Shown: piece after piece, positions 22,990-34,558 of the stretch | Position numbering within the stretch: the stretch's first letter is position 1 | Layout of the letters: every line of letters begins with the position of its first letter | Assembly (NCBI RefSeq): GCF_040712315.1 | Contig: NC_134022.1 | Coordinates: 5,270,001-5,334,000 of the forward strand | Origin: Castanea sativa | Lineage: Eukaryota > Streptophyta > Magnoliopsida > Fagales > Fagaceae | Direction of reading: 5' to 3' | Length of the DNA stretch: 64,000 nucleotides | Program-made: the position numbers and the translations under genes | Notes under the pieces: generated by a model | What the model was told of the DNA's origin: nothing | What the model saw: the letters and a program-made list of their open reading frames with translations, nothing else | Database searches by the model: none

Positions 22990-23328
22990 GAGCTTGTTTG
23001 GGATTGGCTTTAACTTTTAGCACTTAGCATTTAGCTTTTATGTACAGATTTTTAAAACCTCACTTTTTTCTTACATTTTTCTCACTTTTTCAAAAATTTT
23101 CAAGGAACAAGTATACTTTAACACATCTTATCTAATTTGGTAACAACTTTATCTATTTGGAAACAACTTATCTAGTTTTTTCTTGAAAACTTTTTACTGA
23201 TAGTGTGCTAAAGTATACTTGTACATTGAAAAAATTTGAAATAGTGAAAAAAAGTGGGAAAATAACGTTTTAAAAAACTGTACATAAAAACTAAAAGTTT
23301 GAAGTTGAAAGTGATGCCAAACATGCTC
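22990..23328. mobile_element. Fold-back MITE
   Basis: The element folds almost end to end. The left arm GAGCTTGTTTGGGATTGGCT pairs with the right arm, reverse complement GAGCATGTTTGGCATCACTT. Internal blocks such as AAGTATACTTTA and AACAACTTTATCTATTTGGA also pair. It has no coding capacity. Confidence 0.75.
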
Positions 23329-23819
23329 TAATCCGCCAAATCATCTTTTTGATCTCATCATCTTGAGTTTGAAAGGGGATCTTTACCAAATATAGCACAT
23401 GTTTCATATTATACATGTATTTAGTATTGTCTTTGGTTGTGGCTTGAACCATGGCATATCAATTCTCATTGGTTCAACTCTCTATGATACTTTAGCTATC
23501 GTTCATTAAAAAAATAAAGAAAGATACTTTAGCTATCATTGTATTTATATAAATATATTGTTCATGCATTTGTATTACAAAAATGACAAAAATTTATTCA
23601 GAATATTTCCTCCTTATGCATTTGTTCTTTTTAACTTTAATAATTAAAAAAAAAAAAAACTTAGCTTTTTTGTGTTCCTTTTGTTTTTGATAAAGTGAAA
23701 TGTAACAAGGTTCAAAAGAGGAAGAAGATTAAGGAAACCGCATCCACAAACCAAACCAAGTAATGATGGTAAATCATGGGATGTAGGATTGCACTTTCTT
23801 TGCATCATAAAAACTTAAG

Positions 23820-24250
23820 GGTTCGTTTGATATGTGTGTTTAAATAACAATTTTTAATTTTTTTTGAAAATATGTGTGGGTGAAAAAGTGTGTAGAAATA
23901 CATGTAATACTGTTTAAAAACTGAAAATATGTATTTAAGTTGATGTGTCAAACATGCCTTAAATGCCTGCAATGCCTTCATTTTTGCAAAAAGCAATGAT
24001 GTAATGAGGTTCAAAAAGTGAAACCGTTTGGTACGTGTGTTTAAACAAAAAATTTCAATTTTTTTGAAATACCTATGAGTGAAAAATGTGTAAAAATACT
24101 TGTAATGTTGTTTTAAAATTGAAAATAATGTGTATAAGTTAATGTGTCAAATATGCCCTAAATGACTCCAATGCCTTCATTCTTGCAAAAAGCAATGATG
24201 TATTCATTCTTGCAAAAAGCAATGATGTAATGAGGTTCAAAAGGTGAAAC
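23820..24250. repeat. Tandem duplication of a MITE-containing unit, period about 200 bp
   Basis: GTGTGTTTAAA recurs at 23834 and 24035. Each unit has a MITE-like left end CGTTTGATATGTGTG / CGTTTGGTACGTGTG, a right end GTGTCAAACATGCC / GTGTCAAATATGCC, and the tail TTGCAAAAAGCAATGATG. The tail is itself duplicated in the second copy (24183-24230). The duplication therefore copied a MITE together with its flank. Confidence 0.75.
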
Positions 24251-24578
24251 CACCTATGCTTCAGGTCATGGCCACTTCTTTTCTTGCAAAAAAGAACCAG
24301 TAAAATACTATAAGAAAATGCCTCCAAATGAGGCAAAGATACTTCGGCATCTCACAACATTCCCCACTTCCAAAGCTGGTCTTTATTTAATAAAATCTTC
24401 TAGAGTTGATCTCTGTAGCTCCGAATAATTCTATTTATAGGACCAATTATACACTTAATTTTATAATCGGTTGATTTGTGTATAGTACCTTTTAAGTAAT
24501 CCATATTTTTTTGTTTTGTGTGGCACATTATTTTATGTTAGCCACTCAAAATATATGGGTGTACTATTTCAGCTAATT

Positions 24579-24702
24579 CCTGATGATAACTTTTTATTAT
24601 CAAATCGAGATATCAATCAATTTTTGGTGTAGACGGAGATTGAACCCAAATCTTTTATACAATCTTAAATTTTTTTACCAATTGAGCTAACTGAAACCCA
24701 TA
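24579..24702 (-). mobile_element. tRNA-derived SINE
   Basis: On the minus strand an A-box-like AGTTAGCTCAATTGGTAAA is followed by a B-box-like GGTTCAATCTCC and then GTCTACACCAAAAATTGATT. This order matches plant tRNA-derived SINEs. The element is short and its target duplication was not resolved. Confidence 0.55.
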
Positions 24703-26613
24703 ATAAAAACTATTATTTTGCTAAATTTTCGCAAAATGAGAAAAAAATCGAAGTGCGGTGGAATGTTGCAACTTCTACACATCTCTCTCTTTTCTGTTTT
24801 TTAATTGTCAAGTTGGCAACTTGCGCTAAATTGGCCTTTCGCCTACCAATGAGGCAGCTCTCTTTTTCTAATGACCTTCCTTTCGTTTTCGTGGGCTCAC
24901 TGCCCTTCACGTGGGATACATCATCCAAAGCGTGACCATGATTTTAACCAAAGCGATGTGTATTAATTACATCAATCACATCCATCCAATCAAATGGATA
25001 AATGGATTTTACATTGAACAGGTTGACAAAGCCGGCTGATATATCATATATATTGCTGCCTTTTGACATCAATACTCCTTTCCCAGGAAAACAACTATTC
25101 AGCCAAGTTGCTTGGCCCACTACATTTATCTAATAGTGCATGAGATAAAGATAATAGCCCTACATGTTTCCTCAAAATTTGACCACATTTAGAAAAAATA
25201 TTTTCTATTAAATTATCCCACGCTTATATGGATTAAAATTTAATAAATGAGAGATATGCATACAGAAATAATTATTTATTAATATATGTTTTTTAATTGT
25301 TAGTAGATTATTTATTTTTTGTTGACATATCTCATATGTATTGAATTTTGGTACCGCTAATATGGTATCATTTAATACCAAATACTTTCTTTTCCTTATG
25401 ATAATATATATCTATTGCAAGATTAATTCAAGAACACTTTATTTTAGAGTTTCAATTATTTAATTACGAAACTCTATTTTGAATTTTCATAAGCCTTCAA
25501 GTTTTACTTGTTAATATTTTTTGGTGTGCCTAATAGGGGTTCAAATTCCTCATTCCTTGTTCTTTCTTTTCAATTGTTGCTCTTAAGGCTCAATTTGAGT
25601 CGAAATATTTTTCCAAGTTTTTTAAATTTGAATTAACCAAATTTAATAAAAATTTCGTTAAATTTTATAAAGATTAGTAGAATAAATTTTAAAATTTTGA
25701 GAAGCTCAAATCTTATTCCTCACTTCTTGTTGTTTTTGCATGTATGAATATAAATTATCCAAGTTTTTAATTATTATACACACACACACACTAGGTGTGT
25801 GTGATAAGACTCTTTTTTATTTTTTTATTTTATTTTGGGTTTAGTTGATAAAAGTTTGAAAGTTTAAATCTTAGGTACTTTTTAAAAAATAGTAAATTAC
25901 TTTTTTAATCAGTTTGTGTTTTTAAATTTAAAATTATTTAACTAAAAGATAAGAGGTATTTTAAAGAGTTTAAGAATTTGTGTGAGGATATTTTAGTACA
26001 TAAAATGATGAAACCCAAATCGGAAATCCTGTTATTAGTAGTATATTTAGATATAAATATATATTAAATAATTAAATATAAAAATTTAATAATAAAAAAG
26101 GTGTAATGGTACTTATAGTTTTCCATTTTAATTTAGAATAATGGCTTTATTCATTCATGTATGGTAGATGCGTGAATGGTGCCGCTTTTACCTCAATTGG
26201 ATTTATTTTCCAATCTAGCTGGTGATATCGCTTACATGATCCATAAATATTTATTATTACTTCGATGAACTCTGAAGTGATCGTTTGTAACTATGGTGCT
26301 GCCACTTTCATCGATTCTTGTAACTAGCCTATTAAATGTCTACCGATCGACTAAAGATAATTAAAGTGACTCTAATTCTTTTCTTGAGATGATTTTGTCG
26401 ACGACTTTGTATGCCACCATAGGCATGCTATCGTTGAAAATCACTAATGTGCTTGTAAAGATTCGACAAATAAATTCACTAACCTTGCCGGGATATAAAT
26501 TTTTGTTGTCACTAAGTACATCAAAATCAACGAACTTTGACATTTAGAAATAGAATACTGATATTTTGATGTAGACTCGAGCAAAAGTGTACGTTTTTTT
26601 TTAAAGTATTAAA
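24703..26613. other. AT-rich DNA without a supported gene
   Basis: A short less AT-rich patch at 24753-24935 is open on both strands but has no recognised motif. A 60-codon minus-strand open frame at 26361-26543 (STLVIFNDSMPMVAYKVVDK near its middle) has unusually balanced composition for this region. It could be a relic exon, but I cannot assign it or find partner exons. Confidence 0.35.
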
Positions 26614-27352
26614 GGTCTGTTTGGTTTGGAGTAAGAAAAAATGACAGGATAGAAAATGGAGAGAGGATATAAGAGATTTTAGTTTCCCTCATTTATGTTT
26701 GGTTAGAGTGGTGGAAAAATAGAAAGATTGATAACTTTTTGTTTAGTTGAGAAGATAAATGAGAGGATAGAAAATATAGTTTGTATAAATTTACAATCAT
26801 GTCTCTATTAGATAAAACAAAATAACATTATTTCATATTTTTATTTTACATATATATATGAACGGACACTTCATATATTTTTTTTAAAAGCACAAGAAAT
26901 TCAAATTTTCAAAATTGTTTTCAAAAAAAGTTGAAAAAAAAAACCAAAACTGATTATAAAAGAAAACCCAATAATACCTAAAAAAAAAAAAACACAAAAC
27001 TTGGAAAAAAAAAAGAATTGCAAGTAAGAAAACAAACCATAACCATCAGTAAAAATTTAAAAGGATCAAATGATGATAAAAAAGAAGGAGCAAAACAACA
27101 GAAATGTTGGTAAGGGGGGCATTTTATTTCAAAATTTTGCTTTCCATTTTCACTTTTATCATCTCTCAATTTTGGAGAAATTGAGTTTTGGTGGCCCCGG
27201 AGAGAAAATAGCCAAGCTTCACCATTTTTCTCTCCCCTTCCCCCTCCCAACCAAAAACCCTCCCACTTATTTTCTCTCTTATCTTATTTCTCTCTCTTAT
27301 TTTCCACTTTTTTGTTTCCATCCTCCTCAAAATCCACCCAACCAAACATAGC
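26614..27352. mobile_element. Inverted-repeat element with TTAAA target duplication
   Basis: The left end GGTCTGTTTGG and the reverse complement of the right end GCTATGTTTGG are short inverted repeats. TTAAA flanks both sides (26609-26613 and 27353-27357). The interior mirrors the 1158-1619 element in layout, with a purine-rich left side and a pyrimidine-rich right side. It has no transposase. Confidence 0.62.
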
Positions 27353-27607
27353 TTAAAAGTTCCATAATTGAATTCAAAATTGGGTTTACCAGCCATATAT
27401 TATGGGTGAAGAAAAAAGGTTGGTAGAGAAAAAAGTTATTGAGATTGTGTTGTTTATAATCTATAGAGAGGCCTTTATGTAGGCACATTAAACTAGATTG
27501 GATAGGACAATGATGCTATAATACAAATTTGAAGCAATTTTAGTATTCGGAATAATTAGGAACGTGAAAAACCCAACCCATTTGATTGGTTCGATTTGAC
27601 CTGAAGG

Positions 27608-28680
27608 AAGGGGCAGCTCTACAGCCAGCCCGGGGGTTCAAATGAACCCCCTTGCTTTGCCCCCAAATATATATATATATATATATATAATTTTTTTTTT
27701 ATTTTTTTTGTTTTGAGTCTTAAAATAAAATTTTGAACACTCAAACCCTAAATTTTGTTTAAATCCAATTGAAATAAACTTGAAATATGATTATATTAGT
27801 GCTATTTTAACAATATTTTTACAATAAAAGTTAAGTGACAAGTTATAATATGTTAGCTTTTTATCTAAACCCATAACTAACATTATTTTTTTACATTACT
27901 TGAACAACTGGCCATCTAGATTTTATTGCCTAAATGTTTTGTCCTCTTAAAATTACTCAATTATTAAAAAATAAATAAACCTTCTATCTGAATTCTGGCT
28001 TACTTTACATTTGATGGTAGAATGAAATTGTTTTTTCTGCACTTTTCTTCTTCATCAACAAAAACTTACAACACTTGTAATATCAACTGATCTATATTTA
28101 CATCTATGATCTTTTCTCATTCTCTCTTTCTCTCTTTTATATTTTCTTTCTATCTAATCAAGTAATTTGATAAGTCTTCTACAGTTTTTCGAATCCAAAA
28201 AGTCTTTTAGTGTTTGCTCCAATTTCAAGAGTGGTTAAAAATCCATACACTTCAAAAGCAAAATCTTATATAAGTTACAATTTATTTTCCTTAGTTTAAC
28301 GTTTACTCAAACCTACTCTTAGGTGTGTTGCTATTCTTCTTTATCATATATTTTTATTTAATTGATATTACATATGATTATAATAAATTATTATTAATTT
28401 GACAAATATTATGATTAGTTATTTATTTATATTTATTTATATGCATTCTATTGTTGTTTTCTTACAGATTTTTAAACTAGTAATAATTTTTTTAGACTAT
28501 TTTACAATATAGTTGTATTATATACTATTTAGAATACTGTGTTAGATTATGTATGTAATATGACAATTGTATATACAAAAAGAAAAATTAATCATTTTAT
28601 TTTTTACTCCCCCCACAAAAAAAATTCTAACTCAAGACACTATTGACCCCCCCTAAAAGAAAATCCTAGAGCCGCCACTG
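27608..28680. mobile_element. hAT-like non-autonomous element (GTGGCGGCTC termini)
   Basis: Read on the minus strand the element starts CAGTGGCGGCTCTAGGATTT, a terminus widespread in plant hAT elements. The left end AAGGGGCAGCTCTA is a degenerate inverted copy. The flanks CCTGAAGG (27600-27607) and CTTGAAGG (28681-28688) match 7/8. A (TA)n run lies near 27668. The interior is AT-rich without a transposase. Confidence 0.65.
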
Positions 28681-28720
28681 CTTGAAGGGTCTTGATCAGT
28701 TTCGATTGGTGGGTAGTGGC

Positions 28721-30187
28721 TAGGGGTGGCAAATGGGCAGGTTGGGTCATAAATGAGTTAGGTGTGTAATTACCCATTTATCCATTTATGACCCGTTTAT
28801 ATATAAATTAATTATCTATTACTCGTCCAACCCATTTAATTAGTAACTCGCCCATTTAACCCAATATGACCCAAGTGCCTCTAAAACTAGTTGAATACCC
28901 TATTGACTTCCAAAATTATCAAAATACCCTTAAATACCCAAAATGACCCAAATACCCCCCTACACTTTCAAAATTACCAATATACCCTTGGACATCCAAA
29001 ATTACCAAAATACCCCTAGAATGATAAATCTGAGCTTTTAGAAAAACCATTGGATTGATGAAATTGCCTATGTCCAGTAAGACACCTGAAATTATAATTA
29101 TATATTCAAATATAATTATGTCTAGAATATGAAATTGCCCATGCCCAGTGTTATTATTTTAGGTATTTTATCATTGAAATTATAATTATGTATACAAGTT
29201 TTCTCATTTGTCAAATTAGTTAGCAAAAAAAAAAAAGTAAAAAATTAAACTAAATTCCTGAATATGAGCTATATTAGTCAGCCCAATCTAACTATACACC
29301 GCCCCCAAATTGAACAACACCGCCACCTTCTCTAGATGAATGTTCTGCTGCATCGCCTTCTACTTCAGCTTGAATGCATCGAATCACGTGAATGTGACGG
29401 TGTTGACATGGTCCTTATCGGGAGAGATCGGGAAGCGAGTCTTGACGAGGCCGAGGGCTTTGAAGTAATTTTGGAGGAGGTCGCGACGAGCGGTGGGAGT
29501 CGGTTCGGGTCGGGCGTGCGCTCCAAATCGGCGCGGTACTACTTTAGGGTTTGGAGATTGTCCTCAAGGTTTTGAGCTTCTCGCTCGGAGTAATTGAAAG
29601 CGATGTAGTTGCGGATAGGCCGGTAGAGCTCGATGGAAGTGGTTTTCTTCTCGAAGATTGCGAGCATGATGTTGGAAGATGATGAGGATGAAGCCGATGG
29701 TGTGGCCATGGCGATGATATTTTGAGAAGAAGAAGAAGAAGTCGAGTCAATTTGAGACTATGATTTTGAGTTTTTGTTTTTGTTTTTGTGTTTTCCGTTT
29801 GGTGTTTTTCTTATTGGCGAAGCAAAATGTGATTGGAATAGGAATGAGTCAAATTTTGTTTGGTTAGTGAGAAAATATAAGGGAAAGTGTTTAAGGGGAG
29901 TGAGACTAAGGGCCAAATGTTTTGGCTTAGGAATCTAGAGGTTATACTGTTTATTTAAGTTTTAGATTTTAGAAGGGTTTAGTGGGTATTTTTGGGTTTA
30001 TTTAATTTTAAATTTTAGATGGGTTTAGTGGGTATTTGTGGATTTATCCTTTAGACCCATCTAATTAAATAACCAAATGGGTTTTTACCCATTTAACCAA
30101 AATATTCAAATGGGTTGGGTTAAGACTTATTCAAATAAGGTGGGTAATGGGCGGGTTCATGGATATGGATAAAAATTGACACCCCTA
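28721..30187. mobile_element. hAT element carrying a captured ALIX gene fragment
   Basis: The termini TAGGGGTGGCAA and, on the right, TTGACACCCCTA are inverted repeats. A perfect 8-bp duplication, GTAGTGGC, flanks the element (28713-28720 and 30188-30195). Subterminal ACCCATTT/AAATGGGT motifs recur at both ends. The middle (29301-29709) is less AT-rich and is a recognisable broken copy of the start of the ALIX gene on the minus strand. No transposase is present, so mobility would depend on a hAT transposase supplied in trans. Confidence 0.88.
29301..29709 (-). pseudogene. ALIX: Captured 5' fragment of ALIX (BRO1-domain protein), broken
   Basis: From the ATG at 29709, the minus strand encodes a start followed by MLAIFEKKTTSIELYRPIRN and YSEREAQNLEDNLQTLK, which I recognise as the N-terminus of the plant BRO1-domain protein ALIX, an endosomal-sorting (ESCRT-associated) factor. 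A stop then replaces the next codon. After a shift of frame the match continues with TRFPISPDKDHVNTVTF, then MQQNIHLEKVAVLFNLG. At least one frameshift and three stop codons break it, and the match ends near 29301 after about 135 codons of a protein that normally runs to about 850 aa. It sits wholly within the hAT element. It is almost certainly non-functional as protein. Identification is from memory of the family, not from a search. Confidence 0.8.
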
Positions 30188-30195
30188 GTAGTGGC

Positions 30196-33074
30196 GTAGA
30201 ACATTAATAAGGTGGAAGAAATTTGTTTGTTTGGGTTTCGGTTTAGTTGTTAGTTGGATGATAATTTCTTTCAACTTACTCGAACTGTCTGACATTAATA
30301 ATCATGTACTATCTATTAGATTACACCTTATCATAATATGTCATCTTCGCTTAATATATTATCTTTGTTGAGTCGACTATGACATTAACATTACACCCCC
30401 AAATTGCTATTTTACCACCAGACTAATCCAAAATCATGCATTTCCCTGGCAGGTATTGCTAAAATATTTTTGCATATGTGAACAGTAGGTTGTTACATAT
30501 ACAACCAGAAATGTGGCTAAAAATAAAATATATTAGAATATTATGTCTTTCTCCTCCTTTTAAATAAAATAATCTCTATTCCAATCTCCAAACTTTCTTA
30601 TGTCTCTCCTCTAATGCTTTCTCTCTCTACCCAATTCAAATTTGTTTATAATAGATTATTATTTGATGGGTATTTTATATTATTTTAATGAGTTATATGT
30701 AAACATATATAAAAATTGAGATATTGGGTGAGTTGTAAAATGCGATGGTAAAATAGATAAAGCAAATTTTTAGGATGTAAAATAGATATTTTTTTAGATC
30801 CCCGAATGTGAATGGTATAACTCGTGAGAATATTTATATGGTAAAATGGATCCAAATAGACTTGGACACTGGACATTCTAAAATTAGCAAATGGAATAAT
30901 TCCAAGTAATTCGATCATTGCCATTTCAAAGGCGGTGGAAGTAATTAATTGTTTGGTGGCAAGTGACTACAAAACTAATATTTACTTAGAATTATGTTGG
31001 TTCTAAAGAAATTATGAATTATACTTAAAATAAAGAAAAATTTTTAATGTAATAAATAATTTTTTTTAATTTTTTTTATAGATTACCAAAACACACACAT
31101 AAAGGAGAGAAAATGAGGCTTTAACACAAAAACACATCATAAACTTTATTCAAAATTCATGGTAAGTTTTGAGAGTTAAAAAATAGTAATATTTTCAAAT
31201 GATGTAACCGTTTATACATTTTGAAATTTGTACAATTTGATCAACATCTTGAAAAAATCAATATAAAATGAGAAAACTCTTTTTCCGAATCCCGTCCCTC
31301 ACTTAAATGTATATGTATAAAAAAAATAATATGTGAGTCTCATAAATAACATGATCTCTCAAAGCGAAAGCTCACCAACCCAATATGGATCTTGTCACAA
31401 TATTCTTAAACAAAGTCACGCGCCAATAAGAATTCATCTCACTGAATTATCAAATGTGATAAACCAATTGTGGAAGATCCTGCATGAATCGAACTATGAT
31501 GCTACTGGCCCACCCAAAAAAAAAAAAAAAAACCCACACTCTAACACATTGATTGATTGGGGGTCATTTTAGGAGGATGGAAAAAGGTGGGGGATATATG
31601 GGGGGGGGGGGTTAGGTTTGTTTTCTCTTTGTGCCCACTAAAATCTTACTCTTCAAATTGGAGAGAAAATGGAAAAGTAAAGAGGGGTTTGATGAGAAAT
31701 ATTATGTGTGTATACATACATATATATATATATATATAAATTTGTTAAGTAATATCTTTATATGTTATATTAACTATTAGGTTGTATAAAAAAAAAAAAA
31801 ACTACTAGTTAAAAATTGCCTAACGTGTTATTTGTCCAACAAATGGTGTCAGGAGTTCAGATAGTGTGCGGCAAAAGTGATGAGGGGTTCAGGTCCCTTT
31901 CTAATGGGGACAAAGAAAAGCCTAAACAAGCCACTCAAAAAGATCGCGAAGGATGTTATGGGGTGATAATGGGGAGGTGTTCAGAGTTCATTTCATAGAG
32001 AGAAGAGAGCAAGTCTAAAGGGCATGAAATTAAATTTATACAAATTATATATGCTCTCATTTTCTTTCTTAAAAAGAAAGAGTTTTTCATTTGTCTATTT
32101 TTTCACCTTTCAACCTTTTTAAGAGTTTTTCATTTGCCTACTTTTTTACCTTTCAACCAAACACTCTATCACATATCCAAATAAGAAACAATCATGAGGT
32201 GCACAAGATTGTGATCTGACGATCCAGATGGGGATGATGGTACAGTGGTTTCAAATGGGGGCCACTATAGGGAAACCGTGAAGAACTATTAGAATAATAA
32301 TTACCGATGGGGATAATAGTACAAAGGAAAAGGACTAAAATAATTAAAGACTTAAGGGTTACAGAAACTTTTGGCAAATAAAACAGTGTCTTTATTTTTT
32401 AACCTCAAGCTTAAAATGGAATGCAGCCAGCAGCCTTGAAGAACTTGCCAGAAAGGGGGGTCTCCTGCTTTCTTGCGCTTCCCTAGAAATTCCTCTCCAC
32501 CTCCCACAAACTGTGCTATAGCCTATAAGCCTGTAACTGTACTCTCTCTCTCTCCATATACAGAAGTAAAAGATTCTGTACCTAGCAAACCCACTATTCC
32601 ACCTGACACAATTGGTGGTGGTCAATCTCTCTCTCTCTCACTCAAGGGCTAACTATTTCCTAGGGCCAAGTTTTTTAATTTTTATTTCTTACCTCGAAGT
32701 AGGGTCCAAATTCAATCAACCCTATTAAATTTTTTTTTCCCCTATTCTAAAGTCGAAGTGCAAGTGCGCATTTTATTATAATACAATATTTAACTGGAAT
32801 AAAGTGAAATATCTTAATAAAGTCTACTACGAGTGTCATTTCGAGTTAAAGTCATTCTTTTACTCCATTAATATCACAATGGTGAGTAGTATATATAATA
32901 TTACATTTAATTGGAATAAAGTTTACCACAATAGTTTCTAAGTTGTATTACTGCTACTCGCCCCTTGTATTGGGATTAGAATCTTTCATTTGAAACAAGA
33001 AAAAGGGTCGAAAGCATAGATTCGATTAAAGATGCGTTACAGTAATGGAAATTGATGCCTAAGTATAACAGTTA
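30196..33074. other. Intergenic DNA with simple repeats and a CT-rich patch
   Basis: No gene could be supported. The stretch has A runs near 31515, a G run near 31601 and a (TA)n tract near 31720. The patch 32390-32650 is less AT-rich. Read on the minus strand it begins with GA-rich repeats and resembles a gene leader, but no long open frame, splice pattern or known microRNA follows. Confidence 0.35.
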
Positions 33075-33216
33075 GGCTTTGTTTGGTTGTATTATTTAAA
33101 AAATAGTTTTTGTTGTTTAAATAATACAACACGTATTTTTTTTTAATACAATTTTATCTACACATATTGTCACAACACTTAAATAACGTTATTAGAACAA
33201 CATTATCAAACGGGTC
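33075..33216. mobile_element. Small MITE
   Basis: The left end GGCTTTGTTTGGTTG and the reverse complement of the right end GACCCGTTTGATAA are imperfect inverted repeats, with TTA on both sides (33072-33074 and 33217-33219). At 142 bp it is non-coding. It lies about 600 bp beyond the stop codon of the ABA receptor gene. Confidence 0.5.
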
Positions 33217-33842
33217 TTATTTTTTTCTTTCTAAAATAATGAGATGATATTATGAGAGAATCACTATCTAAAACCCTAATGCATGTGAAATGGCTTTAAA
33301 TAAATGAGAAAAGTCTCTCCACACCAAAGATTTATTTATATATATATATATATATATATTTTTTGTGTTGTTATGGATTCAGTCTAGCACTATCTCTCAA
33401 ATGTTCATTTGACTTGAGAGTAAAATTATAGGCTTCTTCACATTATTCACATATTTTTGTGTCATGATGGATTCAATGGAGCGGCATCACACATATTAAT
33501 TGACTCAATTCCCATTTTGCCACCAAAATTTAAAAAAGTAAAAAAAAAAAAAATCATATTTACATAAATACAAAAAGACATTAATATCCTCGCTCAGGCT
33601 CACTCTTTCTTTGTAGTCTGCACGTACACAAAAGCTTAGGAAACAAATTCAATGCACTCTTTTCATGGAAAACTACCTCAAATGATCACGTGGCACCCAG
33701 TCAATCTATTTGAAAGCAAAGGATATTTTCGTGATTAACTCAAAAAAAAAAAAAAAAACTCACAAACACTGATTTTTTTTTTTTTATAATATGTATAGAA
33801 AAAGCCACAAATTAAAGAACAAATTAACACGTTTGGTTTGGT

Positions 33843-34505
33843 TTAAAATCCGCGAGACTTACCGTTACCGTCACCGTCACCGTCACGGGCAAACCCTTCG
33901 GTGACAGACGCGAGCTTCTGCAGGTTCAGCTTGACAACTGTGTCAGCGAACAGACGCGTGTCCTCCTCGGTGTTCCCTTCCGGCACATCAACCACATAAG
34001 ATTCCAAAACAACGGTCCAGATCTTCCCGTCGCGCTCGAACCCGTGCACCGAAATGACCGAACGGTAATTCCTCAGCCGGTGCTCCCCTCCGGTGATACT
34101 GAAACCGGTGACGAGTCGGTCATCGTCTAGCATATCGAGTCTCTCGGTGCTGGTCGCAGCCGGTAATCCGGAGATAACATTGACCTCCCTGGTGCACCCT
34201 ACGGTCATTGTGAAGTTTTCCTTGACCGTACAGCTCTTGATGAAGTGCTTGTAGGTTTGTGGCTTATCGAATCGCCGGACTACGGACCAAACGGTCTGGA
34301 CCGGCGCCTCGACTCGTTTAGCGAGTAGGGTTGAGCATTGACCCGGTCCGAGTTTGTATGCGTGGAACTCGGACGCGAACGGGCTCAACTCGTCGAACTC
34401 GTCCTGAGTTAAACCCGGTGGGAGTGTCAAGTGGTGGTGAGTCGTGCTCTGTGTTTCGTCCGAGTCTTGCTCCGTCGTTGAATTTGAAGCCTCGCCTTTT
34501 TCCAT
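33843..34505 (-). CDS. PYL1: Abscisic acid receptor, PYR1/PYL1 type
   Basis: This encodes a 220-aa soluble START/Bet v 1-fold protein that binds abscisic acid and then inhibits clade-A PP2C phosphatases. The family hallmarks are present: RRFDKPQTYKHFIKSC (77-92) with the ABA-contacting Lys at 86, the gate loop SGLPA (112-116), the latch HRL (142-144), and the C-terminal helix region DTRLFADTVVKLNLQKLA (182-199). The His at 87 corresponds to PYR1 His60, as in the dimeric PYR1/PYL1-3 subgroup. The length fits PYL1 (about 221 aa), and the long polar N-terminus (1-28) also favours PYL1 over PYR1. The CDS is intronless, as is usual for this subgroup. The tail DGDGDGNGK comes from a GACGGT hexanucleotide repeat and may vary in length. 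The start is the first ATG giving the full fold. All key pocket residues I can judge are intact. Confidence 0.95.
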   Translation of the reverse strand: MEKGEASNSTTEQDSDETQSTTHHHLTLPPGLTQDEFDELSPFASEFHAYKLGPGQCSTLLAKRVEAPVQTVWSVVRRFDKPQTYKHFIKSCTVKENFTMTVGCTREVNVISGLPAATSTERLDMLDDDRLVTGFSITGGEHRLRNYRSVISVHGFERDGKIWTVVLESYVVDVPEGNTEEDTRLFADTVVKLNLQKLASVTEGFARDGDGDGNGKSRGF

Positions 34506-34551
34506 TGATTGTGAATTTTGTTAGACTGAATTTTGTGAGTACGTTTTTTGG

Positions 34552-34558
34552 TTTTATA
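34552..34558 (-). promoter_or_regulatory. Candidate TATA box of the ABA receptor gene
   Basis: TATAAAA on the minus strand lies 47 bp upstream of the receptor's ATG. The spacing would leave a very short 5' leader (roughly 15-20 nt), so transcription may instead start further upstream. Confidence 0.3.

Noticed and set aside
32392..32500. Possible microRNA precursor in the leader-like island
   Set aside because: No arm matched a plant microRNA I know, and no long complementary arm was found nearby.
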